From positions 17,562-81,561 of the forward strand of contig NZ_JADCKA010000007.1 of assembly GCF_014982745.1 (NCBI RefSeq): a stretch of 64,000 bases of DNA, in the 5' to 3' direction. The stretch comes from Gallibacter intestinalis. GTDB taxonomy: Bacteria > Bacillota > Clostridia > Peptostreptococcales > Anaerovoracaceae. Below the pieces are notes generated by a model, which searched no databases, was not told the origin of the DNA, and saw only the letters and a list, made by a program, of their open reading frames with translations. Below are positions 17,610-28,231 of the stretch, one piece after another; position 1 is the first letter of the stretch; every line of letters starts with the position of its first letter. The position numbers and the translations under genes are program-made.

Positions 17610-17936
17610 TTAAAGGTTTACCGTTTCTCCCAGAATATTATATACATCCTGCATCATGATGGAAAAACGCATCTGACATTGCAAATACTGAGCAGCCGCC
17701 GGATCTGCCGTTACAATTTCAGTCAGCTTCTGTATGTTTTGCATCATATCCTGAGGAACTTCCTCGCCTAGCATCTGCTTTGTCTGCATCTGAATCTGTT
17801 TTTCCATAAAATCCTTCATCATTTTATCAAGTTCAGGATTTTCTTTAATCTTATCGGAAGCCGCCTTGTACTGCTTGTATTCTTCGGATTCCTTTATAGC
17901 TTTGCTCAGATTGTGAGCTTCTTCATATACATTCAT
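17610..17936 (-). CDS. YlbF/YmcA-family regulator
   Basis: 108-residue helical protein (MNVYEEAHNLSKAIKESEEY start, LQCQMRFSIMMQDVYNIL end) of the Com_YlbF family. In B. subtilis YlbF, YmcA and YaaT form the Y-complex that binds RNase Y and directs mRNA processing. Its place directly after rnj supports an RNA-processing role, though which paralogue it is cannot be told. Its GGAGG ribosome site is inside the end of rnj. Confidence 0.88.
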   Translation of the reverse strand: MNVYEEAHNLSKAIKESEEYKQYKAASDKIKENPELDKMMKDFMEKQIQMQTKQMLGEEVPQDMMQNIQKLTEIVTADPAAAQYLQCQMRFSIMMQDVYNILGETVNL

Positions 17937-17939
17937 TTG

Positions 17940-19685
17940 TTAAACCTCCATAAATATAGGCAATATTACCGGACTTCTCTGAGTCTTCGCATATATGAAC
18001 TTTCTCATATCATCGCGAAGGCCGTTTTTAAGAGCGCTCCAGTCGTTTATTTTCTTATTTGCCCCAAGCATCTTTTCTAAGGAATTTCTTGCCACATCTG
18101 TAGCTTCCTCTATGAGATCTTCGTTTTCTCTCACATATACAAAACCTCTGGATATTATATCCGGGCCTGCCAGTATCTGTCCCGAACCTCTGTTGATAGT
18201 TGCAACCACAATAATCAATCCGGATTCGGAAAGCATCCTTCTGTCTCGAAGCACTATGTTGCCCACATCGCCAACACCAAGACCATCTACCATGACTGCT
18301 CCTGCAGGTACCGCTTCTTTTTTAACAGCCGCAGACCTTCTGTCCAGTTCAAGGCAGTCTCCGTTTTCCATGATGAAAATATTTTTCTTGTTCATGCCAA
18401 GATCCATGGCTATTTCTGCTGCAGCTTCCAAATGCCTGTATTCACCGTGAACTGGCATAAAGAATTTTGGCTTTATCAGGGAATGTATCAGCTTGAGCTC
18501 TTCTCTGCAGGCATGTCCCGATACATGGGTATCTGCTATATCAGAGTAGATTACTTGCGCTCCCTTTTCGATAAGTCTGTTTACGACATTTGACACCATC
18601 TTCTCATTACCCGGTACCGGCGTTGAGCTTAGGATTATAACGTCGTTTCTCTTTATCTCTATTGCCTTATGTTCAGAGTTTGCCATTCTGGCCAGTGCAG
18701 ACATCGGCTCACCCTGGCTACCTGTAGTTATTATTACAAGCTCATTATCAGGAATGTTTCTTGTCTTGTTTATATCTACAATAGTTCCTGCCGGAATTTT
18801 AAGATATCCAAGAGCTATGGCAAGGCCAACGACATTTACCATACTCCTTCCGGAGAATGCAACCTTTCTTCCAAACTTCACCGCATTGTCCACAATTTTT
18901 TGTATCCTGTGCACATTTGACGAGAAAGTAGATACTATGATTCTTGTGGTAGCATTTCTGAAAATACTTTCAAGAGTATCTCCTACCTTCTTTTCCGATT
19001 CAGTAAAGCCCGGTCTTGTGGCATTTGTACTATCTGACATCATCAGAAGTACACCCTTTGAACCAAGTTCAGCTAGCTTTGAAAGATCAATAGGCTCACC
19101 ATCAACAGGAGTATAGTCGATTTTGAAATCCCCCGTATGGAATATCCTTCCCACTGGTGTATCTATGGAAAGACAGATTGAGTCTGCTATAGAATGAGTA
19201 GTTCTTATGGTTTCAACTTTAAAGACTCCTAAGTTAATTCTGTCTCCTGCGTTGATATTATGAAGCTTGCCGTGTCTTATTCCGTGTTCTTCAAACTTAT
19301 TTTTTATAAGTCCTATAGGAAGTCTTGTGCCGTACACCGGCACATTAAGCTTCTGAATCAGATAAGGTACAGCGCCTATATGATCTTCATGACCGTGGGT
19401 TATAACAAGACCTCTTATTTTAGATGCGTTCTTTTCAAGATATGTAAAATCAGGAATTACCACATCTATACCGAACATGTCATCATCAGGGAAGGACAAT
19501 CCGCAGTCCACTAGCATAATGTCATTACCGTACTCGAAGGCCGTAATGTTTTTTCCGATTTCATTAAGGCCTCCAAGGGGTATAACTTTAAGCTTCTTTT
19601 CGTCTCTGTTTTTCTGCTTAGGCAAAAATGATTTTTTATTTTTGCCGTATCTGTTATCTTTTTGTTTTTCCTTTTCTTTTTCCAT
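17940..19685 (-). CDS. rnj: Ribonuclease J
   Basis: 581-residue beta-CASP metallo-beta-lactamase nuclease with 5'-exo and endo activity in mRNA decay and rRNA maturation. A lysine-rich tail (1-32) precedes the core, which begins KVIPLGGLNEIGKNITAFEY. Metal motif H97-G-H99-E-D101-H102 is intact; further motifs are FHTGDFKID and the beta-CASP TTGSQGEPMSAL and SGHACREELK segments. AAAGGA precedes the ATG. It lies between leuS and ylbF. Confidence 0.97.
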   Translation of the reverse strand: MEKEKEKQKDNRYGKNKKSFLPKQKNRDEKKLKVIPLGGLNEIGKNITAFEYGNDIMLVDCGLSFPDDDMFGIDVVIPDFTYLEKNASKIRGLVITHGHEDHIGAVPYLIQKLNVPVYGTRLPIGLIKNKFEEHGIRHGKLHNINAGDRINLGVFKVETIRTTHSIADSICLSIDTPVGRIFHTGDFKIDYTPVDGEPIDLSKLAELGSKGVLLMMSDSTNATRPGFTESEKKVGDTLESIFRNATTRIIVSTFSSNVHRIQKIVDNAVKFGRKVAFSGRSMVNVVGLAIALGYLKIPAGTIVDINKTRNIPDNELVIITTGSQGEPMSALARMANSEHKAIEIKRNDVIILSSTPVPGNEKMVSNVVNRLIEKGAQVIYSDIADTHVSGHACREELKLIHSLIKPKFFMPVHGEYRHLEAAAEIAMDLGMNKKNIFIMENGDCLELDRRSAAVKKEAVPAGAVMVDGLGVGDVGNIVLRDRRMLSESGLIIVVATINRGSGQILAGPDIISRGFVYVRENEDLIEEATDVARNSLEKMLGANKKINDWSALKNGLRDDMRKFIYAKTQRSPVILPIFMEV

Positions 19686-19712
19686 TATCCGTCCTTTCCA
19701 GAGGACCGGAGA

Positions 19713-22184
19713 TTATTTAACTACAATATTTACCAGTTTGCCCGGAACGGCGATGACTTTAACGACGTCCTTACCATCTACCAGTTCCTTAACCGCTTCA
19801 TCGGCCAGGCAAGTTTTCTCCAGTTCCTCTTTTGTCAGTCCGCTGTCAACATTCATCTTATGCTTAAGCTTACCGTTGATCTGGACTACAACTTCGACAG
19901 TGTCTTTAACAAGGGCGGATTCGTCTGCCTTTGGCCACTTCTGAAGATGTACCGACTCTTCATAGCCAGCTCCATGCCACATTTCCTCACAAAGATGTGG
20001 TGTAAATGGAGCCATCATAAGTATGAGCTTTTCTACCACATCTCTGAACAGAGGAGCATTGAAGTCTTCTCTTTCCTTGTACTTATACATGGTATTTACA
20101 AGCTCCATAATGGACGCTATCGCCGTGTTAAAGTTAAATCTGTCACCTATATCACTACCGACCTTTTTAATAGTCGAGTTGAGAACAAAATTAAGTTCTT
20201 TATCTGCATCGCTCTTTACGCTGCTGTCTGCCTTTACATCTCCGTAATCTCTGACAAATTCATAAACCATCTTATATACTCTGTTTATGAATCTGAATGA
20301 GCCTTCAACTCCAGCATCGGACCAATCAAGTTCCTTTTCTGGCGGAGCTGCAAAGAGTATGAACAGACGAGCTGTATCTGCGCCGTATTTTTCAATAATT
20401 TCAGCAGGTGTAACCACATTACCTATGGATTTACTCATCTTTCTGCCGTCTTTAATTACCATTCCCTGTGTCAGCAGATTCTGGAATGGTTCTGTATGTT
20501 CCACAAGACCCAGATCATAGAAAGCCATCTGGAAGAATCTTGCATACATCAGATGGAGTATCGCATGCTCAACGCCGCCGATGTACTGGTCAACATTCAT
20601 CCAATATTTTGCCTTATCTTTATTAAAGGCTTCCTTATCGTTGTTTGCATCACAATATCTCAGGAAATACCAAGATGAATCGAGGAATGTATCCATTGTA
20701 TCCATTTCTCTTCTTGCCTTTTTACCACACTTAGGGCAGGTAACCTCAGCAAATACCTTGCTTGTTGTAAGTGGTGATTCACCCTTTCCTGTAAATTCCA
20801 CATCTGTAGGCAGCATTACAGGCAGATTTTCTTCCTTTTCAGGAACCCAACCGCAATCATCACAGTAAATCATAGGAATTGGAGTTCCCCAGTATCTCTG
20901 TCTTGAAATAAGCCAGTCTCTGAGCTTGTAGTTTACGGTTTTCTTTCCGAGGCCTTCCTTTTCCAGCTTAGCTGTAACCTTTTCTATGGCCTCCTGATTA
21001 TCCATTCCGTCAAATTCTCCGGAATTTATCATCTTACCTTCTGCTGCAAAGGCTTCCTTAAGATTATTTACATCTATTTCAGGGTTCTGAGGGTCAACTA
21101 CAGGTATTATTTCCAGATCAAATTTCTTTGCAAAGTCAAAGTCTCTCTGGTCATGAGCAGGTACGCCCATGATTGCTCCTGTACCGTAGCCCATAAGTAC
21201 ATAGTCTGAAATGAAAATAGGAACTTTTGCTCCGTTTACAGGATTTATACAATATCTTCCGATAAATACACCGGTTTTTTCAGCTGTTGTGCTAGTTCTC
21301 TCGATTTCGCTCATATGCTGAACCTTATCAAGATACTCGTCAACGGCCTTTTCATATTCAGTACCTTCAACAAGCTCTTTTACAAAAGGATGTTCCGGTG
21401 CCAGTACCATAAATGTTGTTCCGTAAATAGTGTCAGGTCTTGTAGTAAATATTTCAAGCTCTTTATCGAAACCTTCAATCTTAAATCTTGCTTCTGCACC
21501 CTCCGATCTACCAATCCAGTTTCTCTGCATCAGCTTAACCTTGTTAGGCCATCCAGGAAGATTATCAAGACCATCAAGCAATCTTTCAGCGTAATCGGTA
21601 ATTTTAAAATACCACTGGGAGAGGCTCTTTTTGCCCACCAGGCTGCCGCATCTTTCGCACTTACCGTCTACAACCTGCTCATTTGCCAGTACTGTCTGAC
21701 AGCTTGGACACCAGTTTACAGGATTTTCCTTTTTGTAGGCCAGTCCTTTATTATAGAACTGAATAAAGATCCACTGCATCCATCTATAATAATCAGGCTT
21801 GCATGTGGCAAGACTTCTATCCCAGTCATAGGAAAGTCCCAGCTCCTTAAGCTGCTGAGTCATTTCGTCCATATTTTCATATGTCCATTTTGCAGGCTCA
21901 ACGCCGTGTTTGATTGCCGCGTTTTCCGCAGGCAGGCCGAAGGCGTCATAGCCCATAGGATGAAGGACATTATAACCTTCCATTGTTTTATATCTAGCCA
22001 GAACATCGCCGATGGAATAATTACGAACATGTCCCATGTGAAGCTTACCTGAAGGATACGGGAACATTTCAAGTACATAGTACTTTTCCTTGCTCTCATC
22101 CTCAGTCACTTTGTAGATGTCGCTATCTGCCCATTCTTTCTGCCATTTCTTTTCAACTTCCGCAAAATTATACTTCTCATTCAT
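19713..22184 (-). CDS. leuS: Leucyl-tRNA synthetase
   Basis: 823-residue class I synthetase. HMGH (49-52) is the HIGH motif and KMSKS occurs in the catalytic half as [17 protein letters not shown]. The CP1 editing domain contains [10 protein letters not shown], with the conserved Asp that blocks mischarged tRNA-Leu. The ATG overlaps the end of the yqeK-rsfS gene by 8 bases. No T-box leader is visible. Confidence 0.98.
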   Translation of the reverse strand: MNEKYNFAEVEKKWQKEWADSDIYKVTEDESKEKYYVLEMFPYPSGKLHMGHVRNYSIGDVLARYKTMEGYNVLHPMGYDAFGLPAENAAIKHGVEPAKWTYENMDEMTQQLKELGLSYDWDRSLATCKPDYYRWMQWIFIQFYNKGLAYKKENPVNWCPSCQTVLANEQVVDGKCERCGSLVGKKSLSQWYFKITDYAERLLDGLDNLPGWPNKVKLMQRNWIGRSEGAEARFKIEGFDKELEIFTTRPDTIYGTTFMVLAPEHPFVKELVEGTEYEKAVDEYLDKVQHMSEIERTSTTAEKTGVFIGRYCINPVNGAKVPIFISDYVLMGYGTGAIMGVPAHDQRDFDFAKKFDLEIIPVVDPQNPEIDVNNLKEAFAAEGKMINSGEFDGMDNQEAIEKVTAKLEKEGLGKKTVNYKLRDWLISRQRYWGTPIPMIYCDDCGWVPEKEENLPVMLPTDVEFTGKGESPLTTSKVFAEVTCPKCGKKARREMDTMDTFLDSSWYFLRYCDANNDKEAFNKDKAKYWMNVDQYIGGVEHAILHLMYARFFQMAFYDLGLVEHTEPFQNLLTQGMVIKDGRKMSKSIGNVVTPAEIIEKYGADTARLFILFAAPPEKELDWSDAGVEGSFRFINRVYKMVYEFVRDYGDVKADSSVKSDADKELNFVLNSTIKKVGSDIGDRFNFNTAIASIMELVNTMYKYKEREDFNAPLFRDVVEKLILMMAPFTPHLCEEMWHGAGYEESVHLQKWPKADESALVKDTVEVVVQINGKLKHKMNVDSGLTKEELEKTCLADEAVKELVDGKDVVKVIAVPGKLVNIVVK

Positions 22185-23160
22185 TTCCCTTTACCTCCCA
22201 ACTAAGAGTATTGCAATCGGCCCATACTTTTTCAATGTTGTATCTGTCTCTTTTTTCTGCTGTCAGAACATTGACGATGATATCTCCATAATCCATCAAA
22301 ATCCAGCCTGATTCCTTTTTACCTTCGATGCTTTTTACTAGCAAACCTTCCTGAGCCAGTCTGTCTTCCACTTCATCAATCAGCGCACCGACAGACCTTT
22401 CATTTAACCCTGTGGCTAAAATAAGATAATCAGCTATGGATGATTTTTCAGCAATATCGAATATAATGATATCTTCAGCTTTTTTGCTGTCAAGAGTCTC
22501 TGCCGCCAGCAGAGCGTAATCCTTACTGTTCATATGATTTCCGTCTCTTTCCTTTCTGAAATCGTCAATCTGTTCTTCAAACCATTCTCTGGCTCTGAGC
22601 GTGTCCTCATCAATATATGAAACACCCTTTTCTTTAAGATGCTCCACTGTATCTGTAAGTGACTTTAGACATCCTCTGTCCAGATCCTCGTATGTAGCTT
22701 TCCTTATTGCTTCAACACCGTTATAAACTCTTGTTGGTTCTATGGCATCTGCTATAAACACAATCTTTTCAGTCTTACTCATACCGGCTCTTCCGGTGGT
22801 ATGATATGAAACTGCATTTATTATGTCTTCGTCGTCGATACCCCACTCGTGCTTCAGCAAAGCCGCCGCAATCTTGCCGTGGGAAAGATTCGGTGAGTCA
22901 ATGTATTTTTCATCAAAACCGAATTTCCTTACAAGAGCATTTAGCTCTTCGTTAGGAAGCTCCTTTACCACGTCGTGAAAAATGGCAGCCGTCACGCATT
23001 TTTCCATGTCACCTCCGTACATCTGGCAAAGTTTTTCTGCCTCGGAGACGACATTTACCGTATGATTCCATCTTTTATCTGAAAGATGGCTTTTTACATA
23101 CTTTTCAATCTCTTTTCTGTAGTTTTTATCTCTATAGTCCTTATTTGATATACAGTCCAT
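22177..23160 (-). CDS. yqeK-rsfS: Fused YqeK Ap4A hydrolase - ribosomal silencing factor RsfS
   Basis: One 327-residue frame joins two proteins that are usually separate neighbours. Residues 1-200 are the HD-domain YqeK family (HTVNVV at 33, FHDVVKE with H62-D63, [10 protein letters not shown] at 118), which cleaves Ap4A symmetrically. Residues 210-327 are RsfS ([20 protein letters not shown] onward), which binds uL14 and blocks subunit joining in starvation. The junction holds an in-frame ATG at 22531-22533 preceded by GACGGAAATCAT, so a separate RsfS could also be made by internal initiation. The start at 23160 overlaps nadD by 20 bases. Confidence 0.93.
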   Translation of the reverse strand: MDCISNKDYRDKNYRKEIEKYVKSHLSDKRWNHTVNVVSEAEKLCQMYGGDMEKCVTAAIFHDVVKELPNEELNALVRKFGFDEKYIDSPNLSHGKIAAALLKHEWGIDDEDIINAVSYHTTGRAGMSKTEKIVFIADAIEPTRVYNGVEAIRKATYEDLDRGCLKSLTDTVEHLKEKGVSYIDEDTLRAREWFEEQIDDFRKERDGNHMNSKDYALLAAETLDSKKAEDIIIFDIAEKSSIADYLILATGLNERSVGALIDEVEDRLAQEGLLVKSIEGKKESGWILMDYGDIIVNVLTAEKRDRYNIEKVWADCNTLSWEVKGNE

Positions 23161-23749
23161 TTTCCTTTATATACCTTTCCACTCCCGGAGTCACCAGATC
23201 CGAGATATCCTTCCCGTCTCTCAGCCTTTCCCGTATCTCCGTGGATGATATGTGAAATCTCCTGTTATCTATTTTTATTATTTCGGTTCCGTACAGTTCC
23301 GAAAGTCTTTTTATTTCCGCCTCCAGTTCATCCTCTCTGTAGCCAGGTCTTACGCCTACTATGAACCGGTTTTCGGAAATCAGCTCCTCTGAATTTTTCC
23401 AACGGGATATTTCCAGAAACGAGTCTGTTCCGGATATGAAAAACACCTGAGTTTCATCTCCAGCCTGTCTTTTTGCCTCTCTCATTGTCAAATATGTATA
23501 GGAAAGTTCTTCCTGTCGCATCTCCCAATCGGAGACCTCAAGCTCGGCTATGTTTTCCACTGCTGCTTTAAGCATATTAAGCCTGTGATTATTTCCCGCC
23601 GTTTTAGCATCTATCTTAAATGGCTGAACTCTGGCTGGCATAAGTATTACCTTTGTTAGATTGGCTTGTCTTGCCGCATCCAACGCCAGATTTATATGCC
23701 CTCTGTGGCACGGATCAAAGGAGCCGCCCATTATGCCTATTTTTTTCAT
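23141..23749 (-). CDS. nadD: Nicotinate-nucleotide adenylyltransferase
   Basis: 202 residues with GGSFDPCHRGH (8-18), the nucleotidyltransferase HxGH motif, and ISSTEIRERL near the C-terminus. NadD adenylylates NaMN to form NaAD in NAD synthesis. It sits 12 bases after aspS and overlaps yqeK-rsfS; nadD-yqeK-rsfS is a conserved Firmicute order. Confidence 0.97.
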   Translation of the reverse strand: MKKIGIMGGSFDPCHRGHINLALDAARQANLTKVILMPARVQPFKIDAKTAGNNHRLNMLKAAVENIAELEVSDWEMRQEELSYTYLTMREAKRQAGDETQVFFISGTDSFLEISRWKNSEELISENRFIVGVRPGYREDELEAEIKRLSELYGTEIIKIDNRRFHISSTEIRERLRDGKDISDLVTPGVERYIKENGLYIK

Positions 23750-23760
23750 AAGATGCCGCC

Positions 23761-25533
23761 TTATTTTGCAGAGCCTCTCTTAAGTCCAAGCTCTGCCAAC
23801 TGCTCATCGGTAACCGCACCTGGTGCTTCGGATACCATACACTGAGCCGCCTGGTTTTTAGGAAATGCCATAACTTCCCTTATGCTGCTTTCCCCTGCCA
23901 AAAGCATCACCATTCTGTCAAGACCATAGGCAAGACCGCCGTGAGGTGGTGCACCGTACTTAAATGCTTCTACCAGGAATCCGAATTTTTCTTTTATCTC
24001 TTCATCGGTTATTCCCAGTATCTTAAACATCTTTGTCTGCAGTTCTTGGTCATGAATCCTTATGGAACCTCCGCCCAGTTCTACACCGTTTAGAACAATA
24101 TCATAGGCATTGGCTTTAACCTTTTCAGGCTCAGTATCCAGCATCGGTATATCTTCCGCTTTAGGAGAAGTGAACGGATGATGCATAGGGCTCAGCTCTC
24201 CTGTTTCGTCATCTGTTTCAAAGAGTGGGAAGTCAACAACCCACAGCAGTTCAAAACGACTATCATCTAAAAGTCCCATTTCTCCTGCGATATGTCTTCT
24301 CAAAAAGCCCAGTGTATCAAATACAACCTTAGGTCTGTCAGAGCAGATGAGAATCAAATCTCCTGCTTTTGCTCCGAAAACATCTGCAATTTCCTTAAGT
24401 TCATCCTGAGAGAAGAATTTGTTAACCGATGAACTTATTTCATCATCAGCTACCTTTATCCACACAAGGCCCTTTGCACCATAGCTCTTGCATGCTTCAA
24501 TAAGCTTGTCTATTTTCTTTCTTGTATAAAGTTCTGCTCCGCCGTCTATGCAGATACCGCGAACATCTCCACCCGCCTCAAGGGCATCGGTAAATACTTT
24601 GAACTCACATCCTGCCACGATATCATTTAGCTTTTTAAGCTCAAAGCCAAATCTTACATCCGGCTTATCGCTACCGTATCTTTCCATGGCCTCATCATAG
24701 GTCATTCTAGGAAGCGGAAGCTTTATATCTATATTCATTACATCTTTAAAGAGTTTCTTTAAAAATCCTTCGTTAACGGCGATGACATCATCCTGATCCA
24801 CAAATGACATTTCCAGGTCAATCTGTGTAAATTCCGGCTGTCTATCCGCTCTGAGGTCTTCATCTCTAAAGCATTTAGCGATCTGCACATATCTGTCTGT
24901 ACCACCTACCATCAAAAGCTGCTTAAACAGCTGAGGTGACTGTGGTAATGCATAGAAATGTTCATGATGTACTCGCGAAGGTACCAGAAAGTCTCTTGCG
25001 CCTTCCGGTGTAGGCTTTACGAGCATCGGTGTTTCCACTTCTGTAAAACCGCTGTCATAAAAATAGTCTCTGGCACATTTTGTTATTTTGTTTCTGAAAG
25101 TCAGATTTTCCTGCATCTTCTTTTTTCTCAAATCAAGATATCTGTATTTCAGTCTCAGATTGTCGTCAACCTTATCGTCATCCCTAATGTAAATAGGAGG
25201 AGTTTCCGACTTATTGTATATAACCAGATCCTTTACAAATACTTCGATGTCGCCGGTTGCAAGTTCCTTGTTTACAGACTGTCTTTCTCTGACAACTCCC
25301 TTAACTCCGACAACATATTCGCTTCTCAAGGTATCAGCCATATTAAATAGTTCTTCAGGAATCTTATCATCAAATACTATCTGAACTATTCCGGTTTTAT
25401 CCCTAAGATCGCAGAAGATAAGTCCGCCAAGATTTCTTCTTTTGGCAATCCATCCGTTTAAGACTACCTTTTCCCCTATATCAGAGGCATCCAGCGTCCC
25501 GCACATATGCGTTCTTTTGAATATGTTTGACAT
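23761..25533 (-). CDS. aspS: Aspartyl-tRNA synthetase
   Basis: 590-residue bacterial-type class II synthetase: N-terminal OB anticodon-binding domain (about 1-110; HMCGTLDASDIGEKVVLNGW), motif 2 CFRDEDLRADRQPEFTQIDL (about 218), a GAD insertion domain, and motif 3 near the C-terminus (AYGLDRMVMLLAG). AGGAG precedes the ATG. Whether it also charges tRNA-Asn cannot be decided here. It is paired with hisS as in many Firmicutes. Confidence 0.98.
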   Translation of the reverse strand: MSNIFKRTHMCGTLDASDIGEKVVLNGWIAKRRNLGGLIFCDLRDKTGIVQIVFDDKIPEELFNMADTLRSEYVVGVKGVVRERQSVNKELATGDIEVFVKDLVIYNKSETPPIYIRDDDKVDDNLRLKYRYLDLRKKKMQENLTFRNKITKCARDYFYDSGFTEVETPMLVKPTPEGARDFLVPSRVHHEHFYALPQSPQLFKQLLMVGGTDRYVQIAKCFRDEDLRADRQPEFTQIDLEMSFVDQDDVIAVNEGFLKKLFKDVMNIDIKLPLPRMTYDEAMERYGSDKPDVRFGFELKKLNDIVAGCEFKVFTDALEAGGDVRGICIDGGAELYTRKKIDKLIEACKSYGAKGLVWIKVADDEISSSVNKFFSQDELKEIADVFGAKAGDLILICSDRPKVVFDTLGFLRRHIAGEMGLLDDSRFELLWVVDFPLFETDDETGELSPMHHPFTSPKAEDIPMLDTEPEKVKANAYDIVLNGVELGGGSIRIHDQELQTKMFKILGITDEEIKEKFGFLVEAFKYGAPPHGGLAYGLDRMVMLLAGESSIREVMAFPKNQAAQCMVSEAPGAVTDEQLAELGLKRGSAK

Positions 25534-25553
25534 TTTTATCCTCTCCTAACAAT

Positions 25554-26807
25554 TTATTTTATCGCCTCTGCGATATCCTCCAGTGTAAACGGTATTTCTA
25601 TCTGCTGTGAAGTGGCCATTTTCTTTACGGAAACCTTTCCACTTGCCAATTCATCTTCACCGATGATTACCGTATTTTCGGCGCCTACTCTGTCAGCCAG
25701 CTTAAACTGTCCTTTGAAGTTTCTTTCCATACAGTCGATTTCTATGGCAAGACCCTTTCTTCTCAGCTCGGCAGCCAGTTTTATTGCGGCTCTTTTAGGT
25801 TCCTCTCCCATATATGCAATAAGCGCATTTACAGGTTTGTTTTCCGGAATTTCAATGCCGCTTGCCTCCATCACAAGAAGCAATCTTTCTTTACCAAGTC
25901 CAAATCCCACTCCCGGAATTTCTGGTCCTCCCAGTTCTTCACCTAAGTGGTCGTATCTGCCGCCGCCGCAGACAGTTCCCTGGGCTCCAATGGTATCAGT
26001 AACAAATTCAAAGGCTGTTTTAGTGTAATAATCAAGACCTCTTACGATACCTGGATTTACAACAAAAGGTATTCCTGCAGCCTTTAGATTTTCCTGAAGC
26101 TCATCAAAATCCTTTTTACAATCATCGCATAGATAATCCAGCATCATCGGTGCACCTTCCACCAGCTTCTGACATTCCGGACTCTTGCAATCTATAATCC
26201 TCATAGGATTTCTTTCATATCTGTCCTTGCATGTATCACACAGCTTATCGTAATTTGGTTTTAAAAATTCCTTTAAAGCTGCTCTGTGTTCCTTGCGGCA
26301 ATCAGGACATCCAACGGAATTTATCTCCAAAGTCAGATTTTTTATACCAAGCTCTCTTAAAAACTCATATGCTAAAGATATAATTTCAGCATCTGCCATC
26401 ATACTCTTTGCTCCAAACACTTCCACTCCGAACTGGTGAAATTGTCTGAGTCTTCCTGATTGAGGTTTTTCATATCTGAAGCACGGAATATTGTAATAAT
26501 ACTTCGCAGGCTGAGGTTCTGCGTACTTTTTATGCTCGATATATGATCTCATCACCGGTGAGGTTCCTTCCGGTCTTAAAGTCAAACTTCTTTTACCCTG
26601 TTCCCAGGTATACATTTCTTTTTGCACTATATCTGTAGTATCGCCTACGCCTCGGATAAACAGTTCTGTGTGCTCAAATACTGGAGTTCTCACTTCTGAA
26701 AATCCGTATCTGGCGCATACATCGGCAAATACTTTCTCGATATACTGCCATTTATATGCCTCCTCAGGCATCATGTCCTTTGTGCCCTTAGGCGCCATAG
26801 TCAGCAT
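25554..26807 (-). CDS. hisS: Histidyl-tRNA synthetase
   Basis: 417-residue class II synthetase. It begins near APKGTKDMMPEEAYKWQYIE; motif 2 is seen as CFRYEKPQSGRLRQFHQFGV (about 121), and the HisRS signature GLDYYTKTAFEF follows (about 270). The C-terminal anticodon domain covers about 325-417. GGAGG is seven bases before the ATG at 26807, which overlaps the end of hemZ by 7 bases. Confidence 0.98.
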   Translation of the reverse strand: MLTMAPKGTKDMMPEEAYKWQYIEKVFADVCARYGFSEVRTPVFEHTELFIRGVGDTTDIVQKEMYTWEQGKRSLTLRPEGTSPVMRSYIEHKKYAEPQPAKYYYNIPCFRYEKPQSGRLRQFHQFGVEVFGAKSMMADAEIISLAYEFLRELGIKNLTLEINSVGCPDCRKEHRAALKEFLKPNYDKLCDTCKDRYERNPMRIIDCKSPECQKLVEGAPMMLDYLCDDCKKDFDELQENLKAAGIPFVVNPGIVRGLDYYTKTAFEFVTDTIGAQGTVCGGGRYDHLGEELGGPEIPGVGFGLGKERLLLVMEASGIEIPENKPVNALIAYMGEEPKRAAIKLAAELRRKGLAIEIDCMERNFKGQFKLADRVGAENTVIIGEDELASGKVSVKKMATSQQIEIPFTLEDIAEAIK

Positions 26808-28231
26808 TTTTCTACCTCCATAAAAAAGTTCTTAAGCTTTCTTTCCTTCATTTCTTCCAGTCTCTGCATATATATTTCATAGTTGGATACATTGGCAGTT
26901 CTCTCAAGGCGATTTTCCTCAGGAAAATACACCTTTGAAACGCCTCCTGCACCAAGAGCCAAAATGCTCTGATGTTCGTCCATTATCCTTATATTATACA
27001 GGTTTTCCGTACCGATTTTACAAAAACCGACATTTTCACCTGCTCCTGTCATGTGCTTTTGTCTGTAAAGATAATAAGGTATGTATCCTTCTGCTCCAAG
27101 CCTTTCATAGGCGTATTCCATCATTTCACCTGCCTCATCAGCATGGTGGTAATGGTAATTTTTATCCTTTTCAGCTAGTCTTGAAGCCCTCTTTACCGCA
27201 AGAGTATGCACTGTAATATTTTCCGGTGACATAGACAACACCTTATCCAAAGTATATGCAAAATCACCGGTGGTCTCCCCAGGGAGTCCGGTTATCAAAT
27301 CCATATTAATTTCTTTTACACCCACTCCGCGTGCCAACTCAAAGGCCTTTATTGTTTCATCTGCCCTATGAGCTCTGCCTATAAGCTTGAGAGTATTATC
27401 ATTCATAGTCTGTGGATTGATGCTTATCCTGTTTACACCATACTTCACAGCCATTTTAAGCTTATCTTCCGTTACCGTATCAGGTCTACCAGCTTCTAAA
27501 GTAATTTCCTTGAGTCTGTCTAAATCCACATTCATCCTCAATTTATAAAGAAGTTTGTCTAGCTGCTCTGCCGTAAGTGTAGTCGGTGTTCCTCCACCTA
27601 TATAAACAGATTCGGCATACAGTCCTCTGTCTTTCATCTCTGCGCCGACAAAATCCAACTCTTCAATAAGTGCATCAAGATATTTTTCAATAACATCCTG
27701 AGATGCTGTGTTAGAAGTAAAGGAACAATACAGACATCTTGTAGGACAGAATGGAATTCCAATGTAAAGACCTAAACTGTTTTTTTCAGCCTTTCCGGCT
27801 GTTTTCATCTGATAATCGTATATATCTGCAACAGTCTCGGACTTGCTGTCAGATACCATATAAAGATTTCTTAAAATTGCTTTGGCTTTATCACGACTTC
27901 CAGTTTCACCCGTTAAGTCACCAAACAATTTTACAGGTCTTATTCCTGTCAGTGTTCCCCATACCGGTCTTTTTCCGAACTCCTCGTTAAAAGCGATGAA
28001 CATATCTTTTGCGAGCTGCTCTCTGCTTTCGTCCAGTGAAAATTCAAAGCTCTTATTGATCTTATCTGTAAGTTCCCGGTTATTATCAAACTCCTCTTGT
28101 GAAATTGAATTAGATGCATTTACATCTTTCTCATCAAGAACGATGATAAACTCCTCAGGTTTTATAAATATTTTTGTCAGTTCCTCGTACTGATGGGCCT
28201 TTGCCACATTCTTTAGTCGGATCTTATACAA
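26801..28231 (-). CDS. hemZ: Oxygen-independent coproporphyrinogen dehydrogenase-like HemZ
   Basis: 476-residue radical SAM protein of the HemZ group. The cluster motif is FCPTRCLYC (C162, C166, C169), followed by SVYIGGGTPTTLTAEQLDKL. An N-terminal domain of about 150 residues distinguishes HemZ from HemN/HemW. Catalysis of coproporphyrinogen III to protoporphyrinogen IX is assigned by homology only. The best start is TTG at 28231 with AAGGAG about ten bases upstream; the frame is open to a TTG at 28252 that precedes this ribosome site. Confidence 0.88.
   Translation of the reverse strand: MYKIRLKNVAKAHQYEELTKIFIKPEEFIIVLDEKDVNASNSISQEEFDNNRELTDKINKSFEFSLDESREQLAKDMFIAFNEEFGKRPVWGTLTGIRPVKLFGDLTGETGSRDKAKAILRNLYMVSDSKSETVADIYDYQMKTAGKAEKNSLGLYIGIPFCPTRCLYCSFTSNTASQDVIEKYLDALIEELDFVGAEMKDRGLYAESVYIGGGTPTTLTAEQLDKLLYKLRMNVDLDRLKEITLEAGRPDTVTEDKLKMAVKYGVNRISINPQTMNDNTLKLIGRAHRADETIKAFELARGVGVKEINMDLITGLPGETTGDFAYTLDKVLSMSPENITVHTLAVKRASRLAEKDKNYHYHHADEAGEMMEYAYERLGAEGYIPYYLYRQKHMTGAGENVGFCKIGTENLYNIRIMDEHQSILALGAGGVSKVYFPEENRLERTANVSNYEIYMQRLEEMKERKLKNFFMEVEKC

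Noticed and set aside
21315..22052. 245-residue plus-strand ORF opposite leuS
   Set aside because: Antisense to the leuS catalytic core, with no ribosome site and no recognisable domain.
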